Assembly: GCA_029204225.1 (NCBI GenBank) | Contig: CM055095.1 | Span: 21,681,252-21,745,251, forward strand | From: Diphasiastrum complanatum | Lineage: Eukaryota > Streptophyta > Lycopodiopsida > Lycopodiales > Lycopodiaceae | Direction of reading: 5' to 3' | DNA length: 64,000 bases | Part shown: in pieces, positions 1 through 10,958 of the stretch | How the letters are laid out: each line of letters opens with the position of its first letter | How positions within the stretch are numbered: position 1 is the stretch's first letter | Position numbers and translations under genes: made by a program | The notes under the pieces: model-generated | What the model was told of the DNA's origin: nothing | What the model saw: only the letters and a program-made list of their open reading frames with translations | The model's database searches: none

Positions 1-1
1 A

Positions 2-746
2 GGAGATGTAGAGGAGGCCAGGCAAACACAGCTATATGATCTTGCCAAGGCTCATTCTCTGTCTATCTCTTCCTTATCTACCGTGAGCGAGATTGACCAG
101 AGCAGAACCCTGATGGACCTCCCTGTGTACCATATGGACGATATTGCATTCTTGTCCATTAGCGACATCGGAGACGCCGATGGATCTCAGAGAACATGAG
201 ATATTATCTCTTATGTCAAGGATGATTTCTGAATTTGAGGAGGAGTTTTTGGCTTTTCAGAAAAAATATCCGTCACCTCCCATATATACTATTCCAGCTG
301 ACCAGCAATCCACCATTATTGCTGGTGACAATTTAGAAACTGCTGGTGTGATCCAAGCTGACGAGGAGGATTTGGTAAGTACACCTTCTCACAAAAATCA
401 TTTACTATTTAAAGTGTAACTGATGATTGATCTGCTAGTTTGACTAACACTTGATTTATGTGTTGTTGAAGTTGATGCCTTTGCTAGCAGGCATGGAGGA
501 TTGAGAGAGAGACAAGGTGAGAGACAAAAGGATGCCTCATTGGCTCATTATTTGAAACATTTTGTAAATAAAGAAATTTGTATTCTTCATGAAAGGTTTT
601 TTGTAAATGCGGGAACCTTCATGGCCATCAAGGCCCTGTCTTATTTTGCCCAAGGGCATAAATATCCAAAAAATACATATAGAATCATTTTTGTCAAAAG
701 AGATGTTGCTGAATTATATGACAAATTGCCAGACTTTGAGTTGTAA
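2..746 (+). other. Possible exon fragments of an unrecognised gene
   Basis: A frame open from the left window edge reaches a stop near 199. A second, shifted frame (from ATG 144) reads an acidic stretch rich in E and D up to 374, followed by a perfect GTAAGT donor at 375-380. Acceptor-like AG sites occur before about 492, after which a third frame stays open to the stop at 746 (a basic start, then an aromatic-rich segment with AHYLKHF and YRIIFVKRDV). The three frames cannot be joined into one reading frame with the visible splice sites, so this is either a decayed gene or chance. I recognise no domain. Confidence 0.25.
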
Positions 747-1624
747 ATCTCATTGATGTGAAAGGGATTCCAATGACGTTTTGCATACCCTTATTCAATA
801 CATCTCTCTCCAATCTTATCTGAAAAGGATGAGGAATGGAAAATTTTCTTACATGCAATTGTCCAAAAGCCTCTTTAGTAATTTTAAATATACTGGCATA
901 TGCCTCCCTGCTAATACTTGAGAAATCACATGCTCCCTGAACTAACGTGCGGTCGATTACCTTACCGACCTCGTTCATCAAAGCCTCAGTGACCTTGGAC
1001 TTGATTCGAGAATATTGATTATTGTCCAATAAAGTCTTTGTGGATTTGGTTGTCAGTACCGAACTCAGTGATTTTCCAATCAGGTCATTGTTCTTCAGAT
1101 GCTCATTTGCAATTGCAAATGATTATGAAAATCAAGAAACCCAAATAGGATACATAATAAATGTCATGCTACTTCACAAAACTAAAATAAAACTGATTCA
1201 AATCCAATGCTTGAATGCTTGAATTCTTTTGCTCCGTTGGCCTCCATTTAGCGAAAGCTCATCAATGTCCTTCAGAATTCTATTTCGCTTGTTTCTTAAA
1301 TCTCTTATCTAGTATGCGAGTTTCTTCTTTTAACTGGTCATTTGATATACGTAATGTCTGAACAACTTGTCGGAATTGATCATTACTTGCATTCAAATTT
1401 AACATAATATTATGTAAACATGCATTATCTTCTTTTGTTTGTAATAATACGTCAGCAAGCAAACCATTTAACATACATTCTAAACTTTGTATTTTCTGAA
1501 CCGAGTTTGCAACACCATAAGTCGTCAATCTTTCACAATAACCCAGTAAATTGTTTTCTCCGTCACACAAAAACTTTATTAAAATGGTCAAAAGTTCCTT
1601 GCTCGTGGCCATGAGCCAGGTCAA
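694..1624 (-). pseudogene. Unrecognised coding remnant with coiled-coil segment
   Basis: On the minus strand, 1624 down to 1280 encodes 114 residues; its second half is hydrophilic and coiled-coil-like (DQFRQVVQTLRISNDQLKEE). A one-base shift near 1283 lets the frame continue (RILKDIDELSLNGG) to about 1200, which suggests a frameshift in a once longer gene. A further open segment runs from about 1106 to 694 (LSSVLTTKSTKTLL, then NEVGKVIDRTLVQGACDFSS). The gap between them may be an intron. No family is recognised. The 3' end overlaps the plus-strand fragment ending at 746, so at most one of the two is real there. Confidence 0.35.
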
Positions 1625-1652
1625 GGCTTTGGCACAAGCAAAACAAAACTTT

Positions 1653-1693
1653 CATGGCCTTGCTAATCGTCGGCGATCAGCAAGGGCATGAGC
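1653..1693. repeat. Hairpin repeat, CTTGCTGATCG family, copy 1
   Basis: Inverted repeat with arms of about 19-20 bases around a TCGG centre; the arms read roughly CATGGCCTTGCTAATCG and CGATCAGCAAGGGCATG. The same motif recurs at 1861-1958 and 5022-5064. Confidence 0.75.
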
Positions 1694-1860
1694 AAAAAAA
1701 ATTAGCAAGGCAGCCAAACTCAGCTCTTGTTTCCATAAGCCATCATGGAGCATTGGTGAGTAAATGTCTATCTTACATTTCTTGGATTGCAAGACATATC
1801 TTTTGCTATTTTTTAATAGCTTGTAGTTGCTGGATTTTGCGTAGTGAATACCATTGAAAA

Positions 1861-1911
1861 TTGCTTGTGCCTCGTTGATGATCGTCGGTGATCAACAAGG
1901 CACAAGCAAAA
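1861..1911. repeat. Hairpin repeat, CTTGCTGATCG family, copy 2
   Basis: The longest copy: about 24-base arms starting TTGCTTGTGCCT and ending AGGCACAAGCAA, with only a few mismatches. Its centre GATCGTCGGTGATC matches the other copies. The outer arm sequence differs from copy 1 but remains self-complementary. Confidence 0.75.
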
Positions 1912-1920
1912 ACTTTTGCT

Positions 1921-1958
1921 CATGTCCTTGCTGATCATCGGCGATCAACAAGGGCATG
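1921..1958. repeat. Hairpin repeat, CTTGCTGATCG family, copy 3
   Basis: Starts CATGTCCTTGCTGATC and ends GATCAACAAGGGCATG. It lies ten bases after copy 2, joined by TTTTGCT. Confidence 0.75.
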
Positions 1959-4900
1959 AAACTACATCTCATTCGCTCATGTTATTGAACAATTCACGGG
2001 CATCCTTTGTGCATCTGCATTTTGCGTACATATCAACAAGGGTGTTCACTACAATCAGATTTGACTAAAAGCCTCTAGTGCTTGGCAAGGCAACAATTCA
2101 TTGTTAATTCATTGTGCAAGATACGTCTAAAAGAATTGAGCCTAATATTGATTGATGTAGTAAAATGTGAGAAGGTATTCTACATAGTCAAACTGGCAAT
2201 AATGGCCTTGCAATCCAGTCTAAAAAAACGTGATTTAGAAGATAGCATGAGGATCAAGAATGAATGTGAATGTGACAAGATGGTGAAAGAGGTTGTCATA
2301 CATATGAGCATGGGGCAAGCTCCCTATGAAACATTGTAGGTAGAAAAATGCTCAATCAAAAATGATCATTAAAAAAAGGTGGTGGCTGAAATGCAAAAGC
2401 TAGCCAAGGTTCAAATTTCAAAGGCTAAAGTAAACTCTCACGAGTTTGATGTCTCTCACATTTTGTGTCCAAAGTACAACATCCTCCAAAGCAAAGAAAT
2501 TTTTTGAGATTGAGCATCTAGATGGCATTTTCCATTGCTCATCAGATCCATCATCTCCAAAATCTTTATCTATGAATACATATCATGCACTCTTAGTGTG
2601 TAGTAGATTCTGATTGGTCAAAAAACATTATTAAATGCTTTTTCTCACACAACCTGCACCTTCGTGATGATAAGAGCTACTACAGAGTTATCATTGGAAA
2701 GGTATTTAGTTCTTTGAAAGAGAAAATTTGGCCATTATAAGGAGACAATATAGTTTGTAAATACCTAGTGGCACTAGCTACAATTTCTTGTTGTACCTTA
2801 TTTTACTTCTATATAAAATTAACTCAAAATTACCAAATAACATGCTCAAAAAATTTTCAACTTGTTTTGAAAAGCCACAAATAATCATTTTAGTTAAGTT
2901 TACATTTTATTGACTTTTATATCTAGTTTCATTAATTAAGGTTGACACTACATTTCACTATTAGTCGGGGAATTTATTTCTACAACGCAATTGCTCAAGT
3001 TCCTAATTGTTGATAATCATCAATCCAACATTTATATAATCTCCTAGTTCTATGAGCTAGTTCATGAACATGTGATCTAGAATTGATGGATTGTAGACTA
3101 TAGTACAAAAACCCTGAGATTTTTTTTTTTCCTGTTCACGGAGGCTTGGATGTGGTTAATCTCTTCCAGAATAACACACTAGCTACAAAAATTGAACTCA
3201 GTTAGCATGTTGCATGGTCGAGTGAGGAACAACTTCCTTATAAGTTTTTCATTAGATTCATAATAATTTGATTTACTCTTAAAGTCTTGAATATTATTTT
3301 CTTTATTGCACTTTACTACCAAATAACATAGTTGGAGCTAGGCATTAGAGGAGTTACAAACATCAAAAGGGCCGTCTAAGAAATGCCACGTAGGACAAAA
3401 AAAAACGCCGGATTTTAAAACTCCGACAGACTTTCAGGTCCAGTTTAGCTTAATCTTACTAGTAATGTGTAGTTAACATGACACGATTATGATGCATGCA
3501 ACTGCGACTTCAAGAACCTATGACACTCATTAACTAACTTTTTCAAATTTGAAAATGAGATTGTATCCCTCGTTTTAACTAGCGAGAGAATAAACATAGA
3601 ATCTCAGGTACGCCATGGATGAAGAATAGTGTATATTTTCTTTTTGGTCTGTCAGCTGATGTTTGCAATTTGTGGATTGACGGAAGTTTGTATCCATTGG
3701 ATCCGAGCTCGATGCAAGCTCCACAATTCTAGATAGGATAAAATGAGAGTTTTCCATGTATTTTCTTAGAATGAAATACACATAACGAGGAACTGCGCAC
3801 ACTAGAAAAAATTAAACAGTTTCTACATTGACAATATAGGAAAACTTTTCCTATATAGTGTAGGGTGTGTAGATTTGATGGTGAGCACCCTCCACCTATC
3901 AAAAGGGTTAAAACACAAAGATAGGTTCCTAACTATGCTTAGTTGCTAGTCTACACTAATCTCTAAATCTACCCCAATTTAACACTACTTCCACTAACAC
4001 TAATAACAAATATACATCAAGATTGTAGATGAAAGGAGAGAGAGAAAGAGAGATGAGATGGAGGTAAGGTCATGTGCTCAATGTGCATGCTAAGGGAAAA
4101 GCCATAACTAATTAAAACAAAAAAAATGGGAAAGAAAGCAAATAGCAAACACAATAAGAGCATTAGCAAGAGTGATTAGCACATGAGGATGCTTTGGCTC
4201 TAAAAAATAATAGAGTCTCCTCCTCTCTATTGGCATGTGAAAATGAGTACAAGAGGTGCCTTTTTATCTTTGGGGTGGCCCTTGACCCTTGCTTCCTATT
4301 GGCTACTTGCAAGAAGGTAGGATTGAAATCCACACCCTTCAAAAGAAGCCCACCCACCTACCACCATTTGACTTTTAACCATTTTACAAAACTTAAAAAC
4401 TTAAGTTAAGCTTAAACTTTGGCCTCTTCGTATTATTTTAATTAGATGGTCCAAAGTCAAGTTTATTCCAAAATAGATTATCTACAAGTGCTCATTGGGC
4501 TATGGACAAAGCCATGACCCTCGCAACTATTTTCGACTAATTTATTTATTTACACGGAATACCCACAACATATAGGAAATATTCCAAGAATGAGTGTTTT
4601 TTTATACAAAATATTTTTGACCAAAAAGAATGTGTTTTCCTATATAGGTAAATAGCTTCTACAAGAAAATTTGGAGCATCTAGGTTAATTCGTGGCCTGC
4701 TCATGAGTAGTTGATCAGATACCAGGCCGTGTAGCATTTTCATCCAATTATGAGTGTCCAAGTGTACTTCATGATGCCATCGTTGATGTAATAGACAATG
4801 TTGTGCAGAAGAGATCAGAGACAGTGATCAAATACCTTTGCTTTAAGAAGTAAATATCATGCAGATTGTCATGGCTTTTAGATACTTAGGAATGGCAAAA

Positions 4901-5021
4901 ATTCACAGGCTCGCCTTCCACAAGCGATCAGTTGTATAATTGAAAGGCAAACAAGGTATGTAGTATTAAAAATTAGTACTCTGTTGCCTCTCATCGCATC
5001 CCTAGAAGTTCACCCAACACG
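1959..5021. other. AT-rich stretch without a recognised gene
   Basis: Only short open frames occur, for example 85 residues at 2082-2339 (+) rich in K and E with no known domain. A GA-rich patch lies at 4029-4060. No transposon protein, RNA gene or long repeat was recognised. Confidence 0.5.
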
Positions 5022-5064
5022 CCATGCCCTTGTTGATTGCCGACGATCAGCAAGGGCATGTGCA
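5022..5064. repeat. Hairpin repeat, CTTGCTGATCG family, copy 4
   Basis: Arms CCATGCCCTTGTTGATTG and CGATCAGCAAGGGCATG around GCCGA. A partial fifth copy (ATGGTGATTGTCGACGATCATTAAGG) follows at about 5079-5105. This copy lies 3 kb from the first three, so the family is dispersed. Confidence 0.7.
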
Positions 5065-5584
5065 AATTTCTTTTGCTCATGGTGATTGTCGACGATCATT
5101 AAGGCTCTACGGTGCTTCTACATTTTTGAGAGTAAAACAATTTTGTCAAGTTGAGGAGAGGAGATAATTGTTTTTTTAAATTCCCAATTGATGCATGCCA
5201 ACCAATCTTATTCATCTCTACTACTGGCATTGCTTTTTTCACTGTATCCATAATGATGGAGTTGATTGCATGATTGTTTAGGTCCATTTTTTGAAGAACA
5301 TATAAGTCAATTCTCCTTTATATGGTTTTCATTCATGTGAGCAGCATAAATTTGCAATCAACTCCTGATTATCTTTAGCATTTAGAGGCTGGGTGTTGTG
5401 GCATTACCAATTTGGAGGTGATTTAAGGTATAAATAATTTTCCTGTTCAGAATCTTTGACCATTTTCAAATCCTACATGTGACGTTGTAGCTACTGATTA
5501 AGTCTTTGTGTCACTCAACTGTTGACTGATTCTGACGAATCTCCAAAATGCTCGGCCAGAGCTACCCAAGAGCACCTCTCATCT

Positions 5585-6040
5585 TAGACCAAGGAGGTCT
5601 CTGAGAAAATGAGATGAACAAAGACTGAGAGCCGAGTATGAGAGCCGAGAAATGCTAGTTATGAATGACAAGCAAGAACTGTGTAAGCCTCATGGTGAAT
5701 CTCGGAAGATGGAATGACCATGTAGGAACTAGTATTTCTAGGCAAAGTAATAAATGCAAGTAGACCCGTCGTAAACTAGAGTGAGCCACCTTTTGATGGT
5801 GACCTCTAGTGGAGAGCATTATTCCACTTGTAATTTGTGTAATGTGAAAATGCCACTAGGATGCCACCTAAGGAGCTCTCTTGCTTATTTAAGAGACTTC
5901 CGTTTTGAGAAGAGGAGCTTTTGTGAAATGTACCTGCTCCATGCTGAATTGAGAAGAGCCTCCACAAGTTTTGGTGCATCCATTGAGCTCCTTGATCATG
6001 CTTGTTTCTTGAGTGATGCATTTATGATCTTGCCCTTCCC
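5585..6040 (+). repeat. Dispersed repeat Z, copy A (LTR-like)
   Basis: About 455 bases that match, with a few indels, the reverse complement of 34070-34513. The shared core includes TATTTAAGAG (here 5885-5894), which looks like a TATA element about a third of the way from the 3' end, so a solo LTR of an unknown element is plausible. A 13-base segment ending GAGAGCCGAG is duplicated near 5630-5652 in this copy only. No protein is encoded. Confidence 0.7.
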
Positions 6041-6851
6041 TCCTTAAAAGCCTTTCCATCGTGAGTGAGCAAGACCAATACCTACTGCCTTTTTCTTTTT
6101 CTGCCTGCGTGAAGTCTCCACAACCTTGTAAGCAAACCGAATCCTGTTCTAAGAATCTTGGAAGCCCTGTGTGAGGCTGCTGGCCCACCGACTGCTGTCA
6201 AAGTAACTTTCAAATCATTCCGTTTCACAGGCCTGAATGGTGGATTTAAGATGAATGACCTGTCTGTGCAAGATGTAAATGTGATTAGCCTGGTCCTACT
6301 GTTTTGTACACTAAACCTGTGTTGTTATCATTCAAAAATTCACATGCGTTTCCTATTTGCGCTCCTTTGATCATGCCTGCCAATGGCCCTGATTTACGCC
6401 CTACCTACAGTATTCGCCCACCTCAAATCTCTACTTGCGGACCAATCCATGTTGTCTGCGGGTCTGTTCAATCCCTGCCCTGCTGCCTTCTTGCTTAGTA
6501 AACCTTGCGGACCTGCTGCCTAGTTCATTCAGAACCCTGTTAGTGTCCCATTTTCCTACCTGTTGTTGTTTCTAACATGCGTGTGGGTCTGCGGACTTGT
6601 GAGAAACAGATATTCCATTGGAGCTCATTCCCTTTTGAGCAAGCCTAATTGTTTTCCCATTACTTTTCTTAGAGCACTTTACTTACCTGTTTGGCATTTG
6701 TTCAATAGCTAGATGTGTGGCAGTTGTGAAAGCAGTCTAACCGCACTAAGGGAAACACTAAACCTATATGTCATTTGCTAACTGTCTCACTGATTAATGC
6801 TTGAAAAATTTGTTTATGAACACACATTAAAACAAAGTGTTGTTTGTGAAC

Positions 6852-6859
6852 TATAAAAT
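6852..6859 (+). promoter_or_regulatory. TATA box in LTR of element 1
   Basis: TATAAAAT, conserved in the inverted copy at 24846-24853. It sets the transcription start near 6880-6890, upstream of the captured pol fragment. Confidence 0.45.
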
Positions 6860-7025
6860 CACGCTGCTTTGATTGAACAAGTACAATGCTACCTAATAGC
6901 TGAACACGAATCAAACTTTGTAAATACTAGTTTCTATTATTAAGAAATTCTAACGAACAAGGTAAAAGCCTATTGATTGAGAGAAATACTGATACCCATT
7001 GCTCAATCCATATGATTTTGATTGA

Positions 7026-7242
7026 TTGAAAGTGATGCTACCTCCCACCACTGCAAATGATTTACGATATTTCCTAGGAAGAGCGGGTTATTATAGGAAG
7101 TTTCTTAGCAATTTCTCTTCCCTCATCTCTCCATTAGTGAGACTCTTGAAGGAGGACAAATCTTTTACTTGGACTGAAGAGGACCAAAAAGCCTTCGAAC
7201 AATTGATTGGCTTGGTCTCTACGATCAATCAGTCTCAAGAAT
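7026..7242 (+). pseudogene. Captured gypsy pol fragment inside the LTR of element 1
   Basis: About 72 codons read the end of a gypsy reverse transcriptase and the thumb/connection region: LRYFLGRAGYYRKF, then PLVRLLKEDKSFTWTEEDQKAF. This is the usual motif that follows the RT core. It differs clearly from the same region of element 1 itself (VRSFLGSAGYYRRFLKDY) and of element 2 (LRAFLGHVGNYRRFIQNH), so it comes from a third element. The same fragment lies at 24461-24670 (-) in the displaced 3' LTR, so it was already part of the LTR when element 1 inserted. It would sit in the transcribed leader. Confidence 0.8.
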
Positions 7243-7339
7243 TTATGTTACCTTGAACTGTAATCGAGATATAGATTGACTCCTCTACCATTTTCTTCGC
7301 ATCGATAACTTGTTGAGGGGTCATTTTATATCCCATCAT

Positions 7340-7357
7340 TGGTGCGTCTGCCGGGAG
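7340..7357 (+). other. Primer binding site of element 1
   Basis: TGGTGCGTCTGCCGGGAG begins one base after the LTR end. TGG complements a tRNA CCA tail. The sequence is not the TGGCGCCGTTGCCGGGG form used by element 2; the matching tRNA was not identified. Confidence 0.7.
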
Positions 7358-7449
7358 GAGCACGAGTTCTTTTCGATTTCTAGCTCTATTGTACTTGGAG
7401 GTACAGTGAGGTGTCAACTGAATGATTAGTTCCCAAATCCTATTGTTGG

Positions 7450-8147
7450 ATGTCTGATGAAGATTCACTCAGTTCATACTTAAAGTCATTGATTGAGAAA
7501 CAGAAAACCCGTGGTCTTGGTGAGGGCATCGCATATCGCACAAGAAGTCGTACTATCCTAGAGAGATTAGGACAAACTTCTATATCCCTTCTCCTAGAAC
7601 CAGAGTTGGCAGACATAAGTAGTACACTCAAAATGTTGGGCTAGAATTACCTTTGGAAGAAATTCCTGATTTATCAGCCAAGAGTATAGACGTTGGTCCT
7701 GATTTCAAGGAAGATTTTCCCGAAAGTAGTGAGGAGAATTTGAATCCAAACCAAATGGCGAACCAAGTTGTAAGAGGTGCTCAGGCCATACTCATTGGTC
7801 CGAATGTGACCAAACCTGAATCGTTAACCCAAGCTATGCCTTCTTATTGGGCTACCTCTCAGGAAGATCCCGAGAAACATGTAAATGACTTTTACCGGTC
7901 CTGTTGGATTAATAGGATAACGGACGAAGATCACCAAATGTTGTTATTTAGTGGGACATTGTTTGGGGGAGCTAGTGATTGGTATTACCATTTGGAACCA
8001 TACTACATACTGAGTATGTGTGTCTTTATTACTAAATTCCTAGGAGAATTTCAAGTACCGAAATCTAGAGACCATCTGATCTATGCTCTTACAGGTTGTA
8101 GACAGGAAGAGTGGGAGATAGTGTCTCAGTACAATTGGAGGATTTAG
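7450..8147 (+). pseudogene. gag: Gypsy element 1 Gag, N-terminal half (frameshifted)
   Basis: Two open frames, 7450-7644 and 7653-8147, join into one Gag-like product. The second carries the retrotransposon gag core: SYWATSQEDPEKHVNDFYR, then LLFSGTLFGGASDWYYHLEP and a following F-x3-F pattern (FITKFLGEFQ), as in the Retrotrans_gag family that forms the cytoplasmic virus-like particle. The frame changes at about 7640-7653, and a stop at 8145-8147 separates it from the zinc-knuckle part. The 5' ATG lies 92 bases after the primer binding site, a normal leader length. Decayed, but clearly Gag. Confidence 0.8.
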
Positions 8148-8218
8148 GAATTGGTGAGACAATTTGGAACCAATGCCCCTCCTAAAGACTGGATTCTGTC
8201 ACTTTACTTAAAAATTCT

Positions 8219-9238
8219 ATGATATCAACCCAAGAGGTGGTGGCATTAGCCAATGCCTCTAGGTCCTATTCATGGGGTGGACAACAACCAGGCCCTAGAA
8301 GGACGAATGGTTATCCACAAGCTGTACCTTATGCTGCTGCAACTCAACCAACTGTATCACATTCTCCTTTTGTTAGAAATGCAGAGTTGCCTCAGCCTTC
8401 TATTAGCAATCAAAGAACTGAAGTCCAAAATGCAAGTGTAGGTAAAGCTGTTGTTGCAAGTTTTGACCAAAATGCGATGGGAGGATATAAATCATCTTCG
8501 TCAAATCCTTATGATATGATAAAGAATTATATGGATGTAATGTCCGAAAATATGAAGTCCCTAGCTCTTGACGTTAATTTCCTCAAGAGACAACAAAATT
8601 TGATCGGTGAGAGACGACCTGATCAACCAAAAGAGTTATCTTGCCGAATTTGTAAGGGTGATCATCTAATAAGAGATTGCCCCAACCTTAAATGTACTAG
8701 CTGTGGGAAGAAAGGCCATATTGATGACCATTGCTACATGAAAGTTAAAGCTTCAAATGAACAAGCCAATCAACCTGGCCCTAAAAACCATAGAGTTGCT
8801 GGACCTTTGAAGGACTCTACTGAACCAATTCGAATTCTCCTACGTGGCAACTCTGACGAGGGATGACCTATGTGCCTAATAGATGTTGTACCTGAAGAGG
8901 CGCAACCTGAATGTTTAGTGATGACTAGAGCGCAAAAGGCAACTGCTCTGAATAAAGGAAAGCATGTTCCTGATGATAGATTACCAGCTATAGCTAATGA
9001 GCCTGTGATAGAGAACCAAGTTGTGAAAGATGTTATTAATGATCCGGCGAAGACCACTAAGAAGCGTCTGGATGTCCCGATTAGGTCTGAAAAAAAGAGC
9101 TGGAGAAGGAGAGCGGCATTGGAGTCTTATGAACCATTCAAGTTAGTGGACCATTTGCATAAGACCAAAGTAGATATCAACTTGCTCCAGTTGCTGCAAA
9201 AATCCCCAGCAGTAAAGCGAGAGCTTAGGGAGGTGTAA
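8219..9238 (+). pseudogene. gag: Gypsy element 1 Gag zinc knuckles and Gag-Pro linker
   Basis: Frame 8219-8866 ends in two CCHC zinc knuckles that bind RNA: CRICKGDHLIRDC (C-x2-C-x3-H-x4-C) and CTSCGKKGHIDDHC (C-x2-C-x4-H-x4-C). After an in-frame TGA at 8864-8866 the same frame continues from 8870 to 9238 with a linker that contains the motif KLVDHLHKTKVDINLLQLLQ, typical of the region before protease in plant gypsy polyproteins. One stop therefore separates Gag from the linker; decay is the simplest reading, though a readthrough design cannot be excluded from one copy. Confidence 0.8.
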
Positions 9239-9270
9239 AGAATTCGACGACTTGATGGCATAGGCCTATT

Positions 9271-9642
9271 GTGGTTGAAGTAGATCAAGTATCAAGCAAT
9301 GGATTAGAAAATAGCTGTCCGAAAGTCGATGCTATTGCTGACGAGCTGTTGATTGTTGATGTTATAGTCGATGCTGGAGCTGCAATAAATGTTATGAATG
9401 CTAACTTGTGTGAGAGATTGAATTTGGATTTAGTGGATGGTGGGAACTTGACCCTGAAGCTAGCTGACACCTCGAGGTTGAAAGCTGAAGGTATACTAAG
9501 TGGGTTGTTTGTGAGTGTGGCTGGGAAAGTTGCCAAAGTAGACTTTTACGTTGTGCGTATGCAGGCCGGTAGGGAAGCATATGCTATGCTATTAGGTCGA
9601 CCGTGGCCAATTGTTTGGTTGATATTCCCAGTGGTCATTTGA
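9271..9642 (+). pseudogene. pro: Gypsy element 1 aspartic protease
   Basis: A retropepsin-like domain: VDVIVDAGAAINVMN carries the active-site Asp but reads DAGA where the family has D-S/T-G-A/S, so the Ser/Thr is replaced. The flap-to-C-terminal part ends YAMLLGRPW, the usual LLGRPW motif. The family cleaves the Gag-Pol polyprotein inside particles. The coding continues after a frame change: the reading frame starting at 9603 overlaps and carries on with DIPSGHLIFGRGKKR. Confidence 0.8.
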
Positions 9643-10958
9643 TTTTTGGCCGTGGGAAGAAAAGAGTGGTTGTGAATGCATATCCGAATTTGCCTGAGAG
9701 CGAAAGGGCGGAGATCCCTGATACGTATTGGAAGGGTGAAGATTCTGTGTCCAATGATTCTGAAGAGTCTACTTCCAAGGAAGCAACGTTGCTACTAATT
9801 GAACAATACGAGGGTCATGAACCTCTAGTATGTGTTAGAGATGCCGATGCAGATAAGATCATATGTGACGCTCATAATGAGGATAAAGTGTTGTTAGTCG
9901 ATGCTCACCTAGATAAGGAGCCCAAAAAACTAATATCAAACTTCTTGGTAGGTGCAAAGGGTGTATTTGCTTGGAATTATGATGACTTTAAAGGTATACC
10001 ACTAGCTCTAGCAGTCCATCAAATCCCATTAAAACCTGATGTAAAGCCTGTCAGGGAACGACAAAGGAGGTTAGCTCAACATCTCATGGCACCTGTAGCT
10101 GAGGAAATCCGGAAAATGAGGGGTGCTGGCCTTATATTCCCTGTCACCAACATTGAATGGTACTCGGCAATTGTATCCAAAGTTAAGAAGAATGGGCAAA
10201 TCAGAGTTTGTGTGGACTTTAAACCCCTTAACAGGAGTACTGTAAAGGACTACTACCCTTTACCCTTCATCGACCAAATGTTTGATCAATTAGTTGGAGA
10301 GCAGATGTATACTTTTATGGACTGTTTTGCGGGCTATAACCAAATAGCCATAGCTCCTGAAGATAAGCTTAAGATGACTTTTAAGACTCCATTTGGCACA
10401 TATGCTTATCATGTCATGCAGTTTGGACTTTATAATGCCCCGGGCACGTACCAGAGGTTTATGAATAAATCCTTTGAAAACCTGGTATCTGAGCACATTA
10501 AGGTGTTTATGGATGACATCTGTATAGCAACCAACAATATTGAAGATCACATTAGAGTACTCAAGGAATGCTTTGAAGTGTGCAGAGAAAAGTCTGTAGC
10601 ACTAAATCCTAGAAAATGCCTTTTTGTGGTTCCATATGGTATTCTCCTTGGACATGTTATAAGCAAGGACGAGATAACTACCGATCCAGCTAAAGTCCAG
10701 GGTGTTAGAGAGATGTCTGCCCTCATTAATGTAAAAGGTGTCAGATCCTTTTTAGGGAGTGCAGGGTATTATAGGAGATTCTTAAAAGATTATAGCAAGA
10801 TCACTTTGTCTTTAGTAGAGCTCCTTGCAAAAGATAAACCCTTTTTGTGGACTGAGGAGTGTCAGTATGTGTTTGACCATCTGAAGGATGCCTTCTCAGA
10901 CTGCCCAAATGGGACAAAGAATTTTATCTTATTGTTGCTGCTGGACCTTTGGCCCTAA
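9603..10958 (+). pseudogene. pol: Gypsy element 1 reverse transcriptase
   Basis: A 451-residue open frame. After a linker (WNYDDFKGIP, about residue 123) it runs through all RT blocks: IRVCVDFKPLNRST, YPLPFIDQMFDQLVG, FMDCFAGYNQIAIAPEDK, TPFGTYAYHVMQFGLYNAPGTYQRFM, and the catalytic box VFMDDI (about residue 301), the equivalent of Y/F-x-D-D. Both catalytic Asp pairs are present. It ends in the connection region (FLGSAGYYRRFLKDY). The frame is then lost: at about 10900-10958 the RNase H domain continues in another frame. The domain itself looks intact. Confidence 0.9.

Larger units (their letters stand above)
6168..7338 (+). mobile_element. 5' LTR of gypsy element 1
   Basis: The segment 6387-7338 is duplicated at the other end of the element: 6387-7250 matches the inverted block 24458-25300, and 7251-7338 matches 25964-26050. 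The LTR ends in ATCCCATCA at 7338, immediately before a primer binding site. The left edge is not fixed by the second copy. I place it at TGTGTG (6168) because GAAGCC lies just before it (6161-6166) and also follows the 3' LTR (26051-26056), with one odd base between. This edge is tentative within 6041-6387. The undisturbed version of element 2's target site is CCTTG at 7251-7255. Confidence 0.7.

Noticed and set aside
1653-1958. Hairpins as CRISPR repeats or tRNA genes
   Set aside because: No regular spacing or spacers, plant context, and no cloverleaf or anticodon pattern.
6387-7250. This block as an independent transposon inserted twice in opposite orientations
   Set aside because: Both copies adjoin the same LTR end (AACTGTAATCGAG ... 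ATCCCATCA), and the inverted copy is explained by the target duplication and split LTR of element 2, so it is part of the LTR of element 1.
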